Shown here piece by piece: positions 38,963-48,033 of a stretch of DNA of 61,009 bases. A program made the position numbers and the translations under genes. The number at the start of each line of letters is the position of its first letter. Position 1 is the stretch's first letter. The DNA comes from Mastigocoleus sp. MO_188.B34 (lineage in GTDB: Bacteria; Cyanobacteriota; Cyanobacteriia; Cyanobacteriales; Nostocaceae), in the NCBI RefSeq assembly GCF_030065675.1, contig NZ_JASJDK010000045.1:1-61009 (forward strand), given 5' to 3'. The notes beneath the pieces are model-generated. The model had not been told where the DNA came from and ran no database searches. It saw only the letters and a list, made by a program, of their open reading frames with translations.

Positions 38963-40144
38963 ATGCCTTTTCGGATTTTGAGCTTAGATGGCGGTGGTAT
39001 TAGAGGGGTCGTAACAGCACAAATACTCTCATTAATTGAAAGGCAAATTGATCGACCATTAAATGAGTATTTTGATTTAATTGCAGGAACCTCTACTGGT
39101 TCTATTTTAGCTGCAGCTATAGCTACAGGAATTAAAAGCGAAAAAATTGTAGAATTCTACAGAGAAAATAGTTCACTAATATTTCCTTATCAGAGCCACT
39201 TTTCATTTAAAAGAATAAAATTAATTTTTAAGCATGGAATATCAGCGCCCAAGTACTCAGATCGAGGTTTAACTCAAGTATTAAAAAGTGTTTTTGGCGA
39301 TAAAACTATTTTTGATATCCCTTCACCATTATTATTAATAGTTGCTTACGATACGATTGAAAGAAAGCCAATTGTTTTTAAAAGTTGGCGTCAAGATAAA
39401 GGTTATGGGAATATTCCCTTATGGGAAACTTGTGTTTCTTCCGCCTCTGCACCAACATATTTCCCCGCACACAAATTAGAAAAAATAATAAATGGTCAAG
39501 TTTACAAAGCATCGATAGATAACATCTATTTAGATAGAGATGCTTCATGTACAAATAATATATATAACAATGCATTAGTGAAAATAATTAGTGGTCCTGG
39601 AACTGGTCAAACTCGTAAAATAAAGAAATATATAGGGCGTCACAGAAAAGCTATTTTAGATCAAGCCTGGAAGCAAATACCCACTCATAATTCTATATAT
39701 TCAATTAAAACGATTTATTCGGCAATTGATGGTGGTGTAACAGCAAATAATCCATCTGCATGTGCTGTAGCAGAAGCTTTGAGATTGGGTCATCCCTTAG
39801 AAAATATTAGTGTACTTTCTATAGGTACTGGGGATAGAACGCGAATTATCCCTTTTGAGCAAGCTCATCATTGGGGTTTAATACAATGGGCACAACCATT
39901 AATAGGTGTAGCATTAGATGGATCGGCAGATGTATGCGAATATATAACCGATCAAATGGTTCGCTCTAGACTATTACGTTTACAATTTAAATTAGATCGA
40001 GAATTAACTGGTAAACGATTGAGTGATGATATTGATGATGTTAGTAAAGAAAATATAAATAATTTGATCGAAGCTGCAGAAGTATACCTCCGACAACCAA
40101 ATGTAGAGAAGTCGTTAAAAGAATTCTTAGAAAAAAATAAATAG
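38963..40144 (+). CDS. Patatin-like phospholipase with an inserted module
   Basis: A 393-residue patatin-fold lipid acyl hydrolase. The oxyanion motif DGGGIRG (9-15), nucleophile Ser44 in GTSTG and catalytic Asp256 in IDGG are all present, so the Ser-Asp dyad is complete. Between the YFPAH segment and the IDGG motif lies an insertion of about 75 residues (about 174-250) containing ISGPGTGQTRKIKKY and a short A-x-x-D-x-x-W-x-x-x-P motif. This resembles small beta modules found in phage and tail-fibre-like proteins. Such patatins act on membrane lipids and may serve lipid turnover or defence. No cyclase or other CBASS gene is adjacent, so a defence role is not supported. Confidence 0.88.
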   Translation: MPFRILSLDGGGIRGVVTAQILSLIERQIDRPLNEYFDLIAGTSTGSILAAAIATGIKSEKIVEFYRENSSLIFPYQSHFSFKRIKLIFKHGISAPKYSDRGLTQVLKSVFGDKTIFDIPSPLLLIVAYDTIERKPIVFKSWRQDKGYGNIPLWETCVSSASAPTYFPAHKLEKIINGQVYKASIDNIYLDRDASCTNNIYNNALVKIISGPGTGQTRKIKKYIGRHRKAILDQAWKQIPTHNSIYSIKTIYSAIDGGVTANNPSACAVAEALRLGHPLENISVLSIGTGDRTRIIPFEQAHHWGLIQWAQPLIGVALDGSADVCEYITDQMVRSRLLRLQFKLDRELTGKRLSDDIDDVSKENINNLIEAAEVYLRQPNVEKSLKEFLEKNK

Positions 40145-40201
40145 CTAATTATATACCAACTATCAATTAGTAATTCCTAATTCCCAATTCCTAATCAAAA
40201 A

Positions 40202-41278
40202 TTACCTTAAAATATCACCAGAATTTACATCAAACCAATGAATATTTTGGGGAGGTAATACCAGTTTTATTTCCTTCGTATCCCAACTTTGGTCTGTTGG
40301 TAATAACGCACGAACTGTTAATGCTGGAGAATGAGAACTTTTTACATGGATACTTACTAAGTTGTGCATTCCCAAGTTTTCCACTAGAAAAACCTTTCCT
40401 TGAATTATCTGTTTGTCATCATCGGAAGTTGCTAAACGAACATTTTCTGGACGAATACCCAGAACAATTTCTGATGGTACGGTAGGGATATCTGGTAATT
40501 GAATCTGAAAATCACCCAGCATTGCACTGTGACCTTGACAGGGTAGATTTAGTAAATTCATTTGGGGACTACCGACAAAACCAGCAACAAATAAATTAGC
40601 TGGATGATTATAAATTCGTTCGGGTGGATCCAATTGTTGGATATAACCATTATTCAGAATTGCGACCTTAGAAGACAAAGTCATTGCTTCTGTTTGGTCG
40701 TGAGTTACATAAACTACTGGTGCTTTTTCCCTTGCAAATATTTGTTTGAGATCTGCACGAACCCTTTCTCTAAGTAGTGCATCTAAGTTACTCAATGGTT
40801 CATCTAACAAATATACTTCAGCACGCCGCACTAGTGCTCGACCAACTGCAACTCGTTGTCTTTGTCCTCCTGACAATTGACCTGGTTTCCGATGTAGTAA
40901 TTCTTTTAAACCAAGAAGTTCCACAACATTTGCTACGCGTTGTTGAATTTCAGCCCGAGGTACTTTTTTTAGTTTCAATCCCGATGATAAATTTTCATAT
41001 ACCGTCATGTGGGGATAAAGAGCATAACTTTGAAACACCATCGCCATATTGCGATCGCCAGGTCTTTTAAAAGTAATATCTTCACCTCCGAGAATTACTT
41101 TACCGCGAGTTGGTTCTTCTAAACCCGCAATCATTCGTAGGGTGGTAGATTTTCCACAACCACTTGGACCCAGTAAAGTAAGAAATTCATTATCATCAAC
41201 TATTAAACTAACGTCTTTTACTGGGACAATTTTTGATGTATAGGTCTTATTTAAGTTTCTTAATTCAAGTTTAGACAT
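40202..41278 (-). CDS. Sugar-type ABC transporter ATP-binding protein (MalK/UgpC family)
   Basis: A 358-residue ATPase of the carbohydrate importer class. Walker A is GPSGCGKST (37-45), the signature LSGGQRQRVAVGRAL starts at 135, and Walker B YLLDE ends at 160, followed by the D-loop SNLDA and the switch histidine in YVTHDQTEA. After about 235 comes the TOBE/OB regulatory region, with ALGIRPEN-like VLGIRPENVRL. Last gene of a four-gene minus-strand cluster, downstream of two permeases and a binding protein. In related cyanobacterial systems such ATPases import glucosylglycerol, sucrose or trehalose; the substrate here is not determined. Confidence 0.93.
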   Translation of the reverse strand: MSKLELRNLNKTYTSKIVPVKDVSLIVDDNEFLTLLGPSGCGKSTTLRMIAGLEEPTRGKVILGGEDITFKRPGDRNMAMVFQSYALYPHMTVYENLSSGLKLKKVPRAEIQQRVANVVELLGLKELLHRKPGQLSGGQRQRVAVGRALVRRAEVYLLDEPLSNLDALLRERVRADLKQIFAREKAPVVYVTHDQTEAMTLSSKVAILNNGYIQQLDPPERIYNHPANLFVAGFVGSPQMNLLNLPCQGHSAMLGDFQIQLPDIPTVPSEIVLGIRPENVRLATSDDDKQIIQGKVFLVENLGMHNLVSIHVKSSHSPALTVRALLPTDQSWDTKEIKLVLPPQNIHWFDVNSGDILR

Positions 41279-41370
41279 TTTGAAATTGGTAGTCGTTAAT
41301 TGGTGATAGGTAATGGGTAATTGGTAATTGATAACTAATAATTGTTTGCTGGTAAATGACTATTGATAAA

Positions 41371-42255
41371 TTATCCCTTCACTGCTCCAGCAGTAAGACC
41401 TTGAACAATTTTTCTTTGGAAAAATAATACCAATATAACTAAGGGGAAAGTTCCCACAACTGTTGCTGCGGCGATAGAACCATAAGGTATTTCATAGCTG
41501 GATGCACCACCTAATTGTGCTGCAGCAACAGGAATAGTTTTCATACTTTCCCGAGTAATAAATGTTAGAGCAAAAATAAACTCATTCCAAGCAAAAATAA
41601 ATGTCAAAATTCCTGTTGTTACTAATGCAGGAATGGTCATTGGTAGCAAAATATGAACTAACATTTGCACGGTGTTGTAACCATCAATTCGTGCTGAATC
41701 TTCTAAGTCTTTAGGAAGCTGTTCAAAAAAGCTACGTAAAACTAAAATTGTGAGTGGTAGATTAATTGCTGTATAGGGAATAATTAATGCCAAATAATTA
41801 TTACCCAAATGTAGCCATTGAATTATTTCTAATAAGCCTAAGAATAATAAAATACCTGGGAACAAAGTCACAATTAAAATAGCAGCCAAAATAACTTTGC
41901 CACCCCATGGACGTAAACGGGCTAATGCATAAGCTGCAGGTGCTCCTACGGCTAATGCAAGAGTAGTAGAAACAAAAGAAACAAAGGCACTATTTAGTAT
42001 ATAAAGCCAAAAAGGACGCCTACTAAATAAATCAATATAATGTTTCCAAGTTAAACTCAGAGTAAAATAAGCAGTAGGAACTTCTTCTATAGCTTCTTTT
42101 GTTTTAAATGAAGTTAATAATTGCCACATTACAGGAGCAAGGCAAAAAATAGTAATTAGAACTACGGCGACCCATAATAATATTTTTCTGCCTATATTTT
42201 TTGTAGTATTATTTTCTTCAGAATTAATTGTATATTTGGGAGAAACTGAAGTCAT
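41371..42255 (-). CDS. Sugar-type ABC transporter permease (MalG-like)
   Basis: A 294-residue inner membrane permease with six predicted helices. The first lies at about 25-48. The EAA coupling loop reads EDSARIDGYNTVQMLVHILLP (about 191-211). The C-terminus ends VQGLTAGAVKG, typical of MalG-type subunits. It forms the channel with the MalF-like protein encoded upstream. The 92-base gap to the ATPase gene and the 111-base gap to the next permease contain heptamer-type tandem repeats. Confidence 0.92.
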   Translation of the reverse strand: MTSVSPKYTINSEENNTTKNIGRKILLWVAVVLITIFCLAPVMWQLLTSFKTKEAIEEVPTAYFTLSLTWKHYIDLFSRRPFWLYILNSAFVSFVSTTLALAVGAPAAYALARLRPWGGKVILAAILIVTLFPGILLFLGLLEIIQWLHLGNNYLALIIPYTAINLPLTILVLRSFFEQLPKDLEDSARIDGYNTVQMLVHILLPMTIPALVTTGILTFIFAWNEFIFALTFITRESMKTIPVAAAQLGGASSYEIPYGSIAAATVVGTFPLVILVLFFQRKIVQGLTAGAVKG

Positions 42256-42290
42256 TTGTTTGGGATAATTAAAAATTTACTGACTGATAG

Positions 42291-42318
42291 TTGGTAATTG
42301 GTAATTGGTAATTGGTAA
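42291..42318. repeat. Heptamer tandem repeat inside the transporter operon
   Basis: TTGGTAA repeated four times exactly, between the two permease genes. A related TAATTGGTAATTG stretch lies at about 41,295-41,345 between the permease and ATPase genes. These are STRR-type repeats. Confidence 0.85.
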
Positions 42319-42366
42319 ATGTAGCCCGTAAGGGCGTGGCGTCAGCCATAAACTAATAACTGAAAA

Positions 42367-43266
42367 TTAAAATTGCGAACTTCGAGAACGTAAATTTTTA
42401 AGCAGTAAGCTCGCTAGTACAACTGCAAAAATCAATAATAAAAATGTTACGACTACTAGTGCCGCACCATAACCAAAGTCCAAATAGCGCATGACGGTAG
42501 AGTAAATATACATCGATACAACCTCTGTTGCTCCACCAGGACCACCCTCAGTCATAACTTTAATTAAGTCAAAAATTCCAAAAGCTTGAGCGAAACGAAA
42601 CAACATTGCAATCAAGATTTGTGGCATCAATAATGGTAAAGTTATTTGGCGGAAACTTTGCCAAGAAGATGCTCCATCTATAGAATGAGCTTCGTATAAA
42701 TCTGGTGAAATTGATTGTAAACCAGCTAAAAGTAAAATACTAATAAATGGGGTAGTTTTCCAAACGTCTGCAAATATTACCGCTACCATTGCTAATGTTG
42801 GTTCTCCCAACCAATTAATACCAGTGTCTATAAAACCCAAGCGTAATAAAATATCATTAGCAACACCAAATTGGTCGTTAAATATCCATGCCCAAGCTAA
42901 ACCAATTAGTGCTGTTGGTAAAGCCCAAGGTAAAATTGCCACAGTACGCATCACACCCCTTCCAACAAACTGTTGATTTAGAACTAAGGCGATACCTAAT
43001 CCCAAGAGTAATTCAATAATTACTGATGCTGTGGTGAAAATGGTAGTTGTCCACAAACTATTCCAAAAACGACCGTCTCCTACCATTCGTATGTAATTAT
43101 CAAATCCTACAAAGATTGGCTGTAGTTCTGTACCCAAATTTTTTGTAAATAAGCTTAACCAAAAAGCACGAATTATTGGATAACCAAATACTAGCAAAAG
43201 TAAGATTAAAGCAGGTAGTAAAAATATTAGAGCGGTTCGCTGTTCTCGACTTCGGATGGTTTGCAT
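42367..43266 (-). CDS. Sugar-type ABC transporter permease (MalF-like)
   Basis: A 299-residue inner membrane permease with six predicted helices, the first at about 12-35. The EAA loop is EAHSIDGASSWQSFRQITLP (about 196-215). The GLAWAWIFNDQFGVAN segment is typical of UgpA/MalF-type subunits. It lies between the binding-protein gene (122 bases upstream) and the MalG-like gene (111 bases downstream), all on the minus strand. Confidence 0.92.
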   Translation of the reverse strand: MQTIRSREQRTALIFLLPALILLLLVFGYPIIRAFWLSLFTKNLGTELQPIFVGFDNYIRMVGDGRFWNSLWTTTIFTTASVIIELLLGLGIALVLNQQFVGRGVMRTVAILPWALPTALIGLAWAWIFNDQFGVANDILLRLGFIDTGINWLGEPTLAMVAVIFADVWKTTPFISILLLAGLQSISPDLYEAHSIDGASSWQSFRQITLPLLMPQILIAMLFRFAQAFGIFDLIKVMTEGGPGGATEVVSMYIYSTVMRYLDFGYGAALVVVTFLLLIFAVVLASLLLKNLRSRSSQF

Positions 43267-43387
43267 TTTTCTTGTTTATTACCGAACTTAGGTAATTTAT
43301 ATAGCGAATTGTAGTTGTTGATACTCAGTTTGCGATCGTTAATGTTTAATTTTTCAATATGTAATTTTTTGAGCTTGGTTGTAATTT

Positions 43388-45010
43388 TTATTTAGAGCTT
43401 AGTAGTAATGGTTCATCTTGTTGTGTAATTAAACTTTTTTCTTCAGATTGTATGAGAGATATTTCTTCATGCAATATATTCACACTTTGTATATCTCTAT
43501 CCTGTTTTTCATCTGATACTACAGATTTTTTCTCCAGTAATTCAGGTGTAAATTCCTTTCGTGAAGATAGCTCTGTATTTTCTAATTTTGCTGTTTCTAG
43601 TTTTGCTGTTTCTAATATTGATGTTTGAAGTAAGTTTTCTGATTTATCTTCACTTATTTCTTGTAAATTTACTTTGCCATCTGCAATTGATATTCTTTGA
43701 TTAACCTTTTCACCTAATAATTGCCGAGTTTCATTTGCCGCAGCACTCATGGCTGCTTCTGGTGACATTCTATTAGTTAATGCAGCACTTAAATAGCGTT
43801 GTAAAATATCTGATGCTTGGGCGTATTGAGGAATTGGAGGACGTAAAACAGCTTGTTCTACAACCTTTAAAAGTGTTGGGTAGTGGGGATATTTTTTTAC
43901 AATTTCTGGATCTGTAAATAAAGAACGCCTACTTGGTACAAAACCAGCTTCTAAAATAAACTTACGTTGGGCTACTTCAGAAGTAAAATACTTAATTGCT
44001 TTCCAAGCTTCTTCAGGATGTTTGGAAGATTTAGAAATTCCTAGTGCCCATCCTCCTAAACAAGCTCCACCCGTATTATTAGGAGTTGCAAGCATTGGTT
44101 TGATAGCTATTTTACCTTTAAGTGGAGAATCATCTGTATTAGCAAGGGGCCAAACATAAGGCCAATTCCGTAAAAAAACTGCCTGTCCACTTTGAAATAA
44201 TCTTCTAGTTTCTTCTTCTTGATATGTGGTTACACCACTTGGAGAAACTTTATCTGTGATAGTTTGCTTGAGAAACTTAATTGCTTCAATAGTTGCTGGT
44301 CGATCTAATCCCACTTCCAAATTTTCTGGATTAACCCAAAATCCTCCATAACCTTGTAGGACTTCTGCAAACATTGCAACTAGTCCTTCATATTGTTTAC
44401 CTTGCCAAATGTAACCCCATTTAGCTTTATTTCCCTTTTGTAAAGTTTGGGAAATTTCCATTAGATCTGCAAAAGTTTGTGGTGCTGCCAACCCTGCTTT
44501 TTCAAGTAAATCTTTGCGATAATAAAGCATTCCCACATCAGAACGCATGGGAATTGCATATAATTTTTCTTGGTAACGCCTTCCTTCTACGTCTTTTTCA
44601 GAGAAAGCTGTTAATTCATCTGAAGAAATTTTATCTGTTAAATCTAATAACCATCCAGCTGCTGCAAATTTCGGAGTCCAAACTACATCCATATTTACCA
44701 AATCATAGGGTGAATCACCCAAAATAAAAGCAGAGGTATAAAGGTCTTCTAATAGATTTGTTGAATTTGGACCTTCAACTATATTGATACGAATACCTGG
44801 ATTTTTTGCTTCAAAGTCTTTGATTATTCCTGTTTTCCAAGGTTGAGCATCCGGGGCTGTCATCAACATATTTAACGTGACTGGCTGTTCGGTCAATGCA
44901 TGTGGCATTGAAGTATGTAGAAGAACTAATATAACGGCAAATATTACCGCTGGTAATTTGAGTTTATGTGGTATTTTTGACAGTATCTTAGGCAATTGGA
45001 AGTGAAACAT
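43388..45010 (-). CDS. Sugar-type ABC transporter substrate-binding protein with long C-terminal tail
   Basis: A 540-residue extracellular solute-binding protein (family 1). Residues about 18-38 form the signal or anchor helix. The binding fold runs from about 42 to 435, with FEAKNPGIRINIVEGP and AVFLRNWPYVWPLAN as recognisable family segments. After about 447 there is an unusual 94-residue acidic, glutamate/lysine/leucine-rich tail with the repeated ETAKLETAKLE unit, probably coiled or disordered. Related proteins usually stop near residue 440. First gene of the four-gene importer cluster. No lipobox cysteine is evident at the signal end. Confidence 0.9.
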   Translation of the reverse strand: MFHFQLPKILSKIPHKLKLPAVIFAVILVLLHTSMPHALTEQPVTLNMLMTAPDAQPWKTGIIKDFEAKNPGIRINIVEGPNSTNLLEDLYTSAFILGDSPYDLVNMDVVWTPKFAAAGWLLDLTDKISSDELTAFSEKDVEGRRYQEKLYAIPMRSDVGMLYYRKDLLEKAGLAAPQTFADLMEISQTLQKGNKAKWGYIWQGKQYEGLVAMFAEVLQGYGGFWVNPENLEVGLDRPATIEAIKFLKQTITDKVSPSGVTTYQEEETRRLFQSGQAVFLRNWPYVWPLANTDDSPLKGKIAIKPMLATPNNTGGACLGGWALGISKSSKHPEEAWKAIKYFTSEVAQRKFILEAGFVPSRRSLFTDPEIVKKYPHYPTLLKVVEQAVLRPPIPQYAQASDILQRYLSAALTNRMSPEAAMSAAANETRQLLGEKVNQRISIADGKVNLQEISEDKSENLLQTSILETAKLETAKLENTELSSRKEFTPELLEKKSVVSDEKQDRDIQSVNILHEEISLIQSEEKSLITQQDEPLLLSSK

Positions 45011-45456
45011 TATCTCCGAAATATCTAGTTCGATTTACGAAGCAATTATGATATTTTCAAATATACAGTATCAGTATTTATATAACTTGCGATTTACTCT
45101 TAAGTCAGTTTACTGTTAATATTGAACGCTTAATTAAACTTATAGATAAAATATACCAAATAGTTATTTGTATTACATTTATGTATAGATAAATTTAACT
45201 ATAAATATTAATTAATATTAGTTATTAACATTAATAGAATATTTATGAATTTAGTTATCTTTTAGTGAAGATATATTTATACATAAAATATCCAAATTAT
45301 TATTTGTTTCCATTCTAAAATTTGAAATCCAAAATTTCAAATCTGAAACATCACTATTGAATAGTAAAAATATGCTTAAAATATATAGGGATACAGCAAT
45401 GCTGTAACCCTGTCTTTTAATCGGTTGTTTACTTGGTTACTTGGTTTTTATTCTAA
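45011..45456. other. AT-rich intergenic region with a terminator
   Basis: 446 bases upstream of the importer operon. It contains the hairpin at 45,387-45,411 beyond the SH3 gene and must contain the importer promoter. Nothing else recognised. Confidence 0.5.
45387..45411 (-). terminator. Probable terminator of the SH3-domain gene
   Basis: AGGG-TACAGC/GCTGTA-CCCT hairpin with one mismatch, followed on the minus strand by ATATATTTT, 46 bases past the SH3 gene stop. Confidence 0.6.
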
Positions 45457-45969
45457 TTATTCATTAGTACGTTTAGTATTACCGGCTTTTACCCAAGCTT
45501 CTTCATCTGTACCTACCACCCGAACCTTTTGCCAAGCTTTATCTTGACTGACTTGTAAAACAATAACTTTTTTATTAAAACCTACCCCACCAACAGATTC
45601 GGCATCTGTGTTGGGCTCAGAACGCAAAACTAAACCTTGAGACCATGTTACCCGAGCATTATAAGCCCCTGGTGGCAACGGTTTTGCAGGTTTTCCTTCT
45701 TCTGTTGACTGTTTATCTTTTTGTGATGGTGTATTTTGGGATTTTGTATCTTTTTTCTCCTTCACTTTTGAAGTAGTGGTAAATGCTGATTCTCCTGGTT
45801 TTACTCCTGCAGTTATGGCTGGAGGTCGATCGTTATCAAACATTGGCTTGTTGGGGGTTACAGCATTTCGGTTAATAAAGTAAAGCGCAGCAACCACACC
45901 ACCACCAGCTAAAATAGCAATGGCTAAAGCAAAACCAAACAGAAACTTTAGTATGTTGACAAAAATCAT
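45457..45969 (-). CDS. Membrane-anchored SH3-domain protein
   Basis: A 170-residue protein with an N-terminal membrane helix (about 5-31), a Lys/Ser/Thr/Gln-rich flexible linker (about 35-98), and a bacterial SH3 domain (about 100-165, with RVTWSQGLVLRSEPNTDAESVGG and AWVKAG). Bacterial SH3 domains often bind cell-wall peptides. It probably sits on the periplasmic side of the inner membrane. It lies downstream of the peptidoglycan-binding-repeat gene on the same strand, though 525 bases apart. Confidence 0.8.
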   Translation of the reverse strand: MIFVNILKFLFGFALAIAILAGGGVVAALYFINRNAVTPNKPMFDNDRPPAITAGVKPGESAFTTTSKVKEKKDTKSQNTPSQKDKQSTEEGKPAKPLPPGAYNARVTWSQGLVLRSEPNTDAESVGGVGFNKKVIVLQVSQDKAWQKVRVVGTDEEAWVKAGNTKRTNE

Positions 45970-46494
45970 ATCTTCAACACCATCAAGTTATTAATGAGTT
46001 AAAGGCTTAGCCATTAACTGCTGTGTTATCCACTTTAATTTCTCACCTATTATTGCATTTGCACTTGAATCCGTCCCCCTAATACAAGTACATAAAATCA
46101 ATTTTCAGTATATATGCTGAGATAAGGGTTTAAAATTTCAGCCTAGAAAGTAGAAATTGGGAATTATAAATTTAGAAGAGTTATTTTCTGTATCTGTTCC
46201 ACATGCAACCAAATGGTAAAGGTAGCATGCTACCTTTTTGCAGCATGCTACGCCTATTAGCATCTATTTTCTCGGGTTGATTTATCCGGTTGAAACTTCA
46301 GAATTTTCTCTCAAAATATAGAAATAAAAAGATGTTCTACTCTATCTTTTGGCTATTAATTTCCAGTCAAGCATCAACCAATTTGAAGTAAAGTTAGAAC
46401 TTACAAACCATCTGAATATGAATGAGAAAATCGTTGATTATCCCAAATCCTCAGATTTCTAAGAATTTTGTGTAAGTCTAACTTACTGGAGTTT
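45970..46494. other. Intergenic region with a 20-bp palindrome
   Basis: 525 bases between the PG-binding-repeat gene and the SH3 gene. The palindrome at 46,218-46,237 and a second GCAGCATGCTACG stretch right after it are the only structures noticed. Confidence 0.5.
46218..46237. repeat. Perfect 20-bp palindrome
   Basis: AAAGGTAGCATGCTACCTTT reads the same on both strands and is followed by TTG on the plus strand. The half-site GTAGCATGCTAC recurs partly a few bases later as GCAGCATGCTACG. It could be a terminator of the upstream minus-strand gene or a protein site. Confidence 0.7.
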
Positions 46495-48033
46495 TTACAT
46501 GTATACAACACGTGCATCTAAACCGTTATTACGTAACCTGTCCTTGAGTTGTTTTGCTCTGTAGTAGTTTTTAAACTTCCCAGCACTGACATATTTACCC
46601 AATCTGGAATTATGGACAGTAGCGTTTGGAGCAAATGAACGCACCCGTTCCAAAATTTCTGGAACAGTCAGAGGTACAACTACTGTATGAAGTTTAGTAT
46701 TAGCACAACCTGGATTTCCTAATGCTTCCCAGGTACGTTTACTAACAACGCCATCTGGATATAACTCTTTAGCTTGTTGGAAACGTCTTACAGCAGCTTC
46801 AGTTTTAGATCCAAAATAGCCTGTGGAATTACTACTAAAATAGCCCCAGTCACGTAAGCGTTTTTGTAAGTAAGTCACATGCTCGCCTTTTGCACCATAA
46901 CTAATAGTTGGTCTATTTATGCAAAACCGATCTTCTATTTCAGGATATTTGATTCCTTTTAGAGCATTCCAGGTCTTTAGACCAACTATTCCATCTGCTT
47001 TTAATGCATTATCTCTCTGGAATCTCCTTACTTCGGCTTCTGTTCCAGGACCAAAAAGACCATCAACCTTAATCTTTAAAAGTTTTTGTAATTTTCTAAC
47101 TTTTGGACCACTATCACCACGACGAAGAACGGGGTAATTATCATCCTCGGGGACACCTATTTTTGATTTTTCAAGAGCACTCCAGGTTTTTGGACCAACA
47201 ATTCCATCAGCTGTTAATCCCTTGACTCTCTGGAAGTCGATAACAGCCTTCTTTGTAATTTGTCCAAAATACTTTGTGGTATTTCCCTTAAAGTAACCCA
47301 GTTCTTTTAATCTCTGTTGTAAAGATGTAACTTGAGAACCTTTAGAACCAACACGGAGAATCGAAGAATATGATGTCTCTTTATCTTTACCCTTAGGTTT
47401 TAATGAAGCTTGAATTTTAGTTTGGGTATTGGAACCAACAATTCCATCAGCCTTTAACCCTTGGGATTTTTGAAATTTAATAACGGCGTTTTTGGTAATT
47501 GGACCGTAATAACCTGTAGATTTGTTATTATAAAAACTCAAACTTCTGAGATTATCTTGTAATTTTGTAACTGCAGAACCACGGCTACCTTGTTTAAGAA
47601 GACTGGTAGTTATAGAAGTAGACTTACTACTTGAAGAACAATCAGACTTGAGTTTTTGAGCGGTTCGAGTACCAACAATTCCGTCAACTACAAGATTATT
47701 GTTTGCTTGATAACTGCTAACAGCTTTTTTAGTTATTGGACCAAAATAGCCATCAGCTTTACTTTTTAAGTAACCTAAATCTTTTAAACACCGTTGGATA
47801 GCTACAACTTCTGTTCCTTTACTACCAACTTTTTCTGCAGCCATAGCTTGTCCGGCAGCACTTAGTACTGATAAACTTAGCGCTACCGTTAAGAAACCCA
47901 TAGCAGTTTTACTAGATAATTTCTTCCAATTAAGTCCAGAAAAAAGTTGAAAGTTAATTTTTAGAGGAATTAATTCAATATCTTCTGGTGCTTCATACGC
48001 AGAAACTGCGTAAAAATAACTAATATTTTCCAT
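46495..48033 (-). CDS. Exported protein with five peptidoglycan-binding repeats and SPOR-like end
   Basis: A 512-residue protein. The first 35 residues (opening MENISYFYAVSAYEAPEDIE) precede a hydrophobic segment at about 45-66, ending AGQAMAAE, that acts as signal or anchor. Five PG_binding_1 repeats follow (about 70-128, 145-208, 225-288, 300-358, 375-435), each with a G-x-V-x-x-L-Q start and the DGIVG-x-x-T hallmark. The C-terminal 55 residues (VRSFAPNATVHNSRLGKYVSAGKF...) look like a SPOR domain, which binds denuded glycan at division sites. No catalytic domain is seen, so a structural or targeting role at the wall is likely. Confidence 0.85.
   Translation of the reverse strand: MENISYFYAVSAYEAPEDIELIPLKINFQLFSGLNWKKLSSKTAMGFLTVALSLSVLSAAGQAMAAEKVGSKGTEVVAIQRCLKDLGYLKSKADGYFGPITKKAVSSYQANNNLVVDGIVGTRTAQKLKSDCSSSSKSTSITTSLLKQGSRGSAVTKLQDNLRSLSFYNNKSTGYYGPITKNAVIKFQKSQGLKADGIVGSNTQTKIQASLKPKGKDKETSYSSILRVGSKGSQVTSLQQRLKELGYFKGNTTKYFGQITKKAVIDFQRVKGLTADGIVGPKTWSALEKSKIGVPEDDNYPVLRRGDSGPKVRKLQKLLKIKVDGLFGPGTEAEVRRFQRDNALKADGIVGLKTWNALKGIKYPEIEDRFCINRPTISYGAKGEHVTYLQKRLRDWGYFSSNSTGYFGSKTEAAVRRFQQAKELYPDGVVSKRTWEALGNPGCANTKLHTVVVPLTVPEILERVRSFAPNATVHNSRLGKYVSAGKFKNYYRAKQLKDRLRNNGLDARVVYM

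Noticed and set aside
38963-40144. Patatin as part of a CBASS defence operon
   Set aside because: No cyclic-nucleotide synthase or other CBASS component is adjacent; the neighbours are a MITE and a sugar importer.
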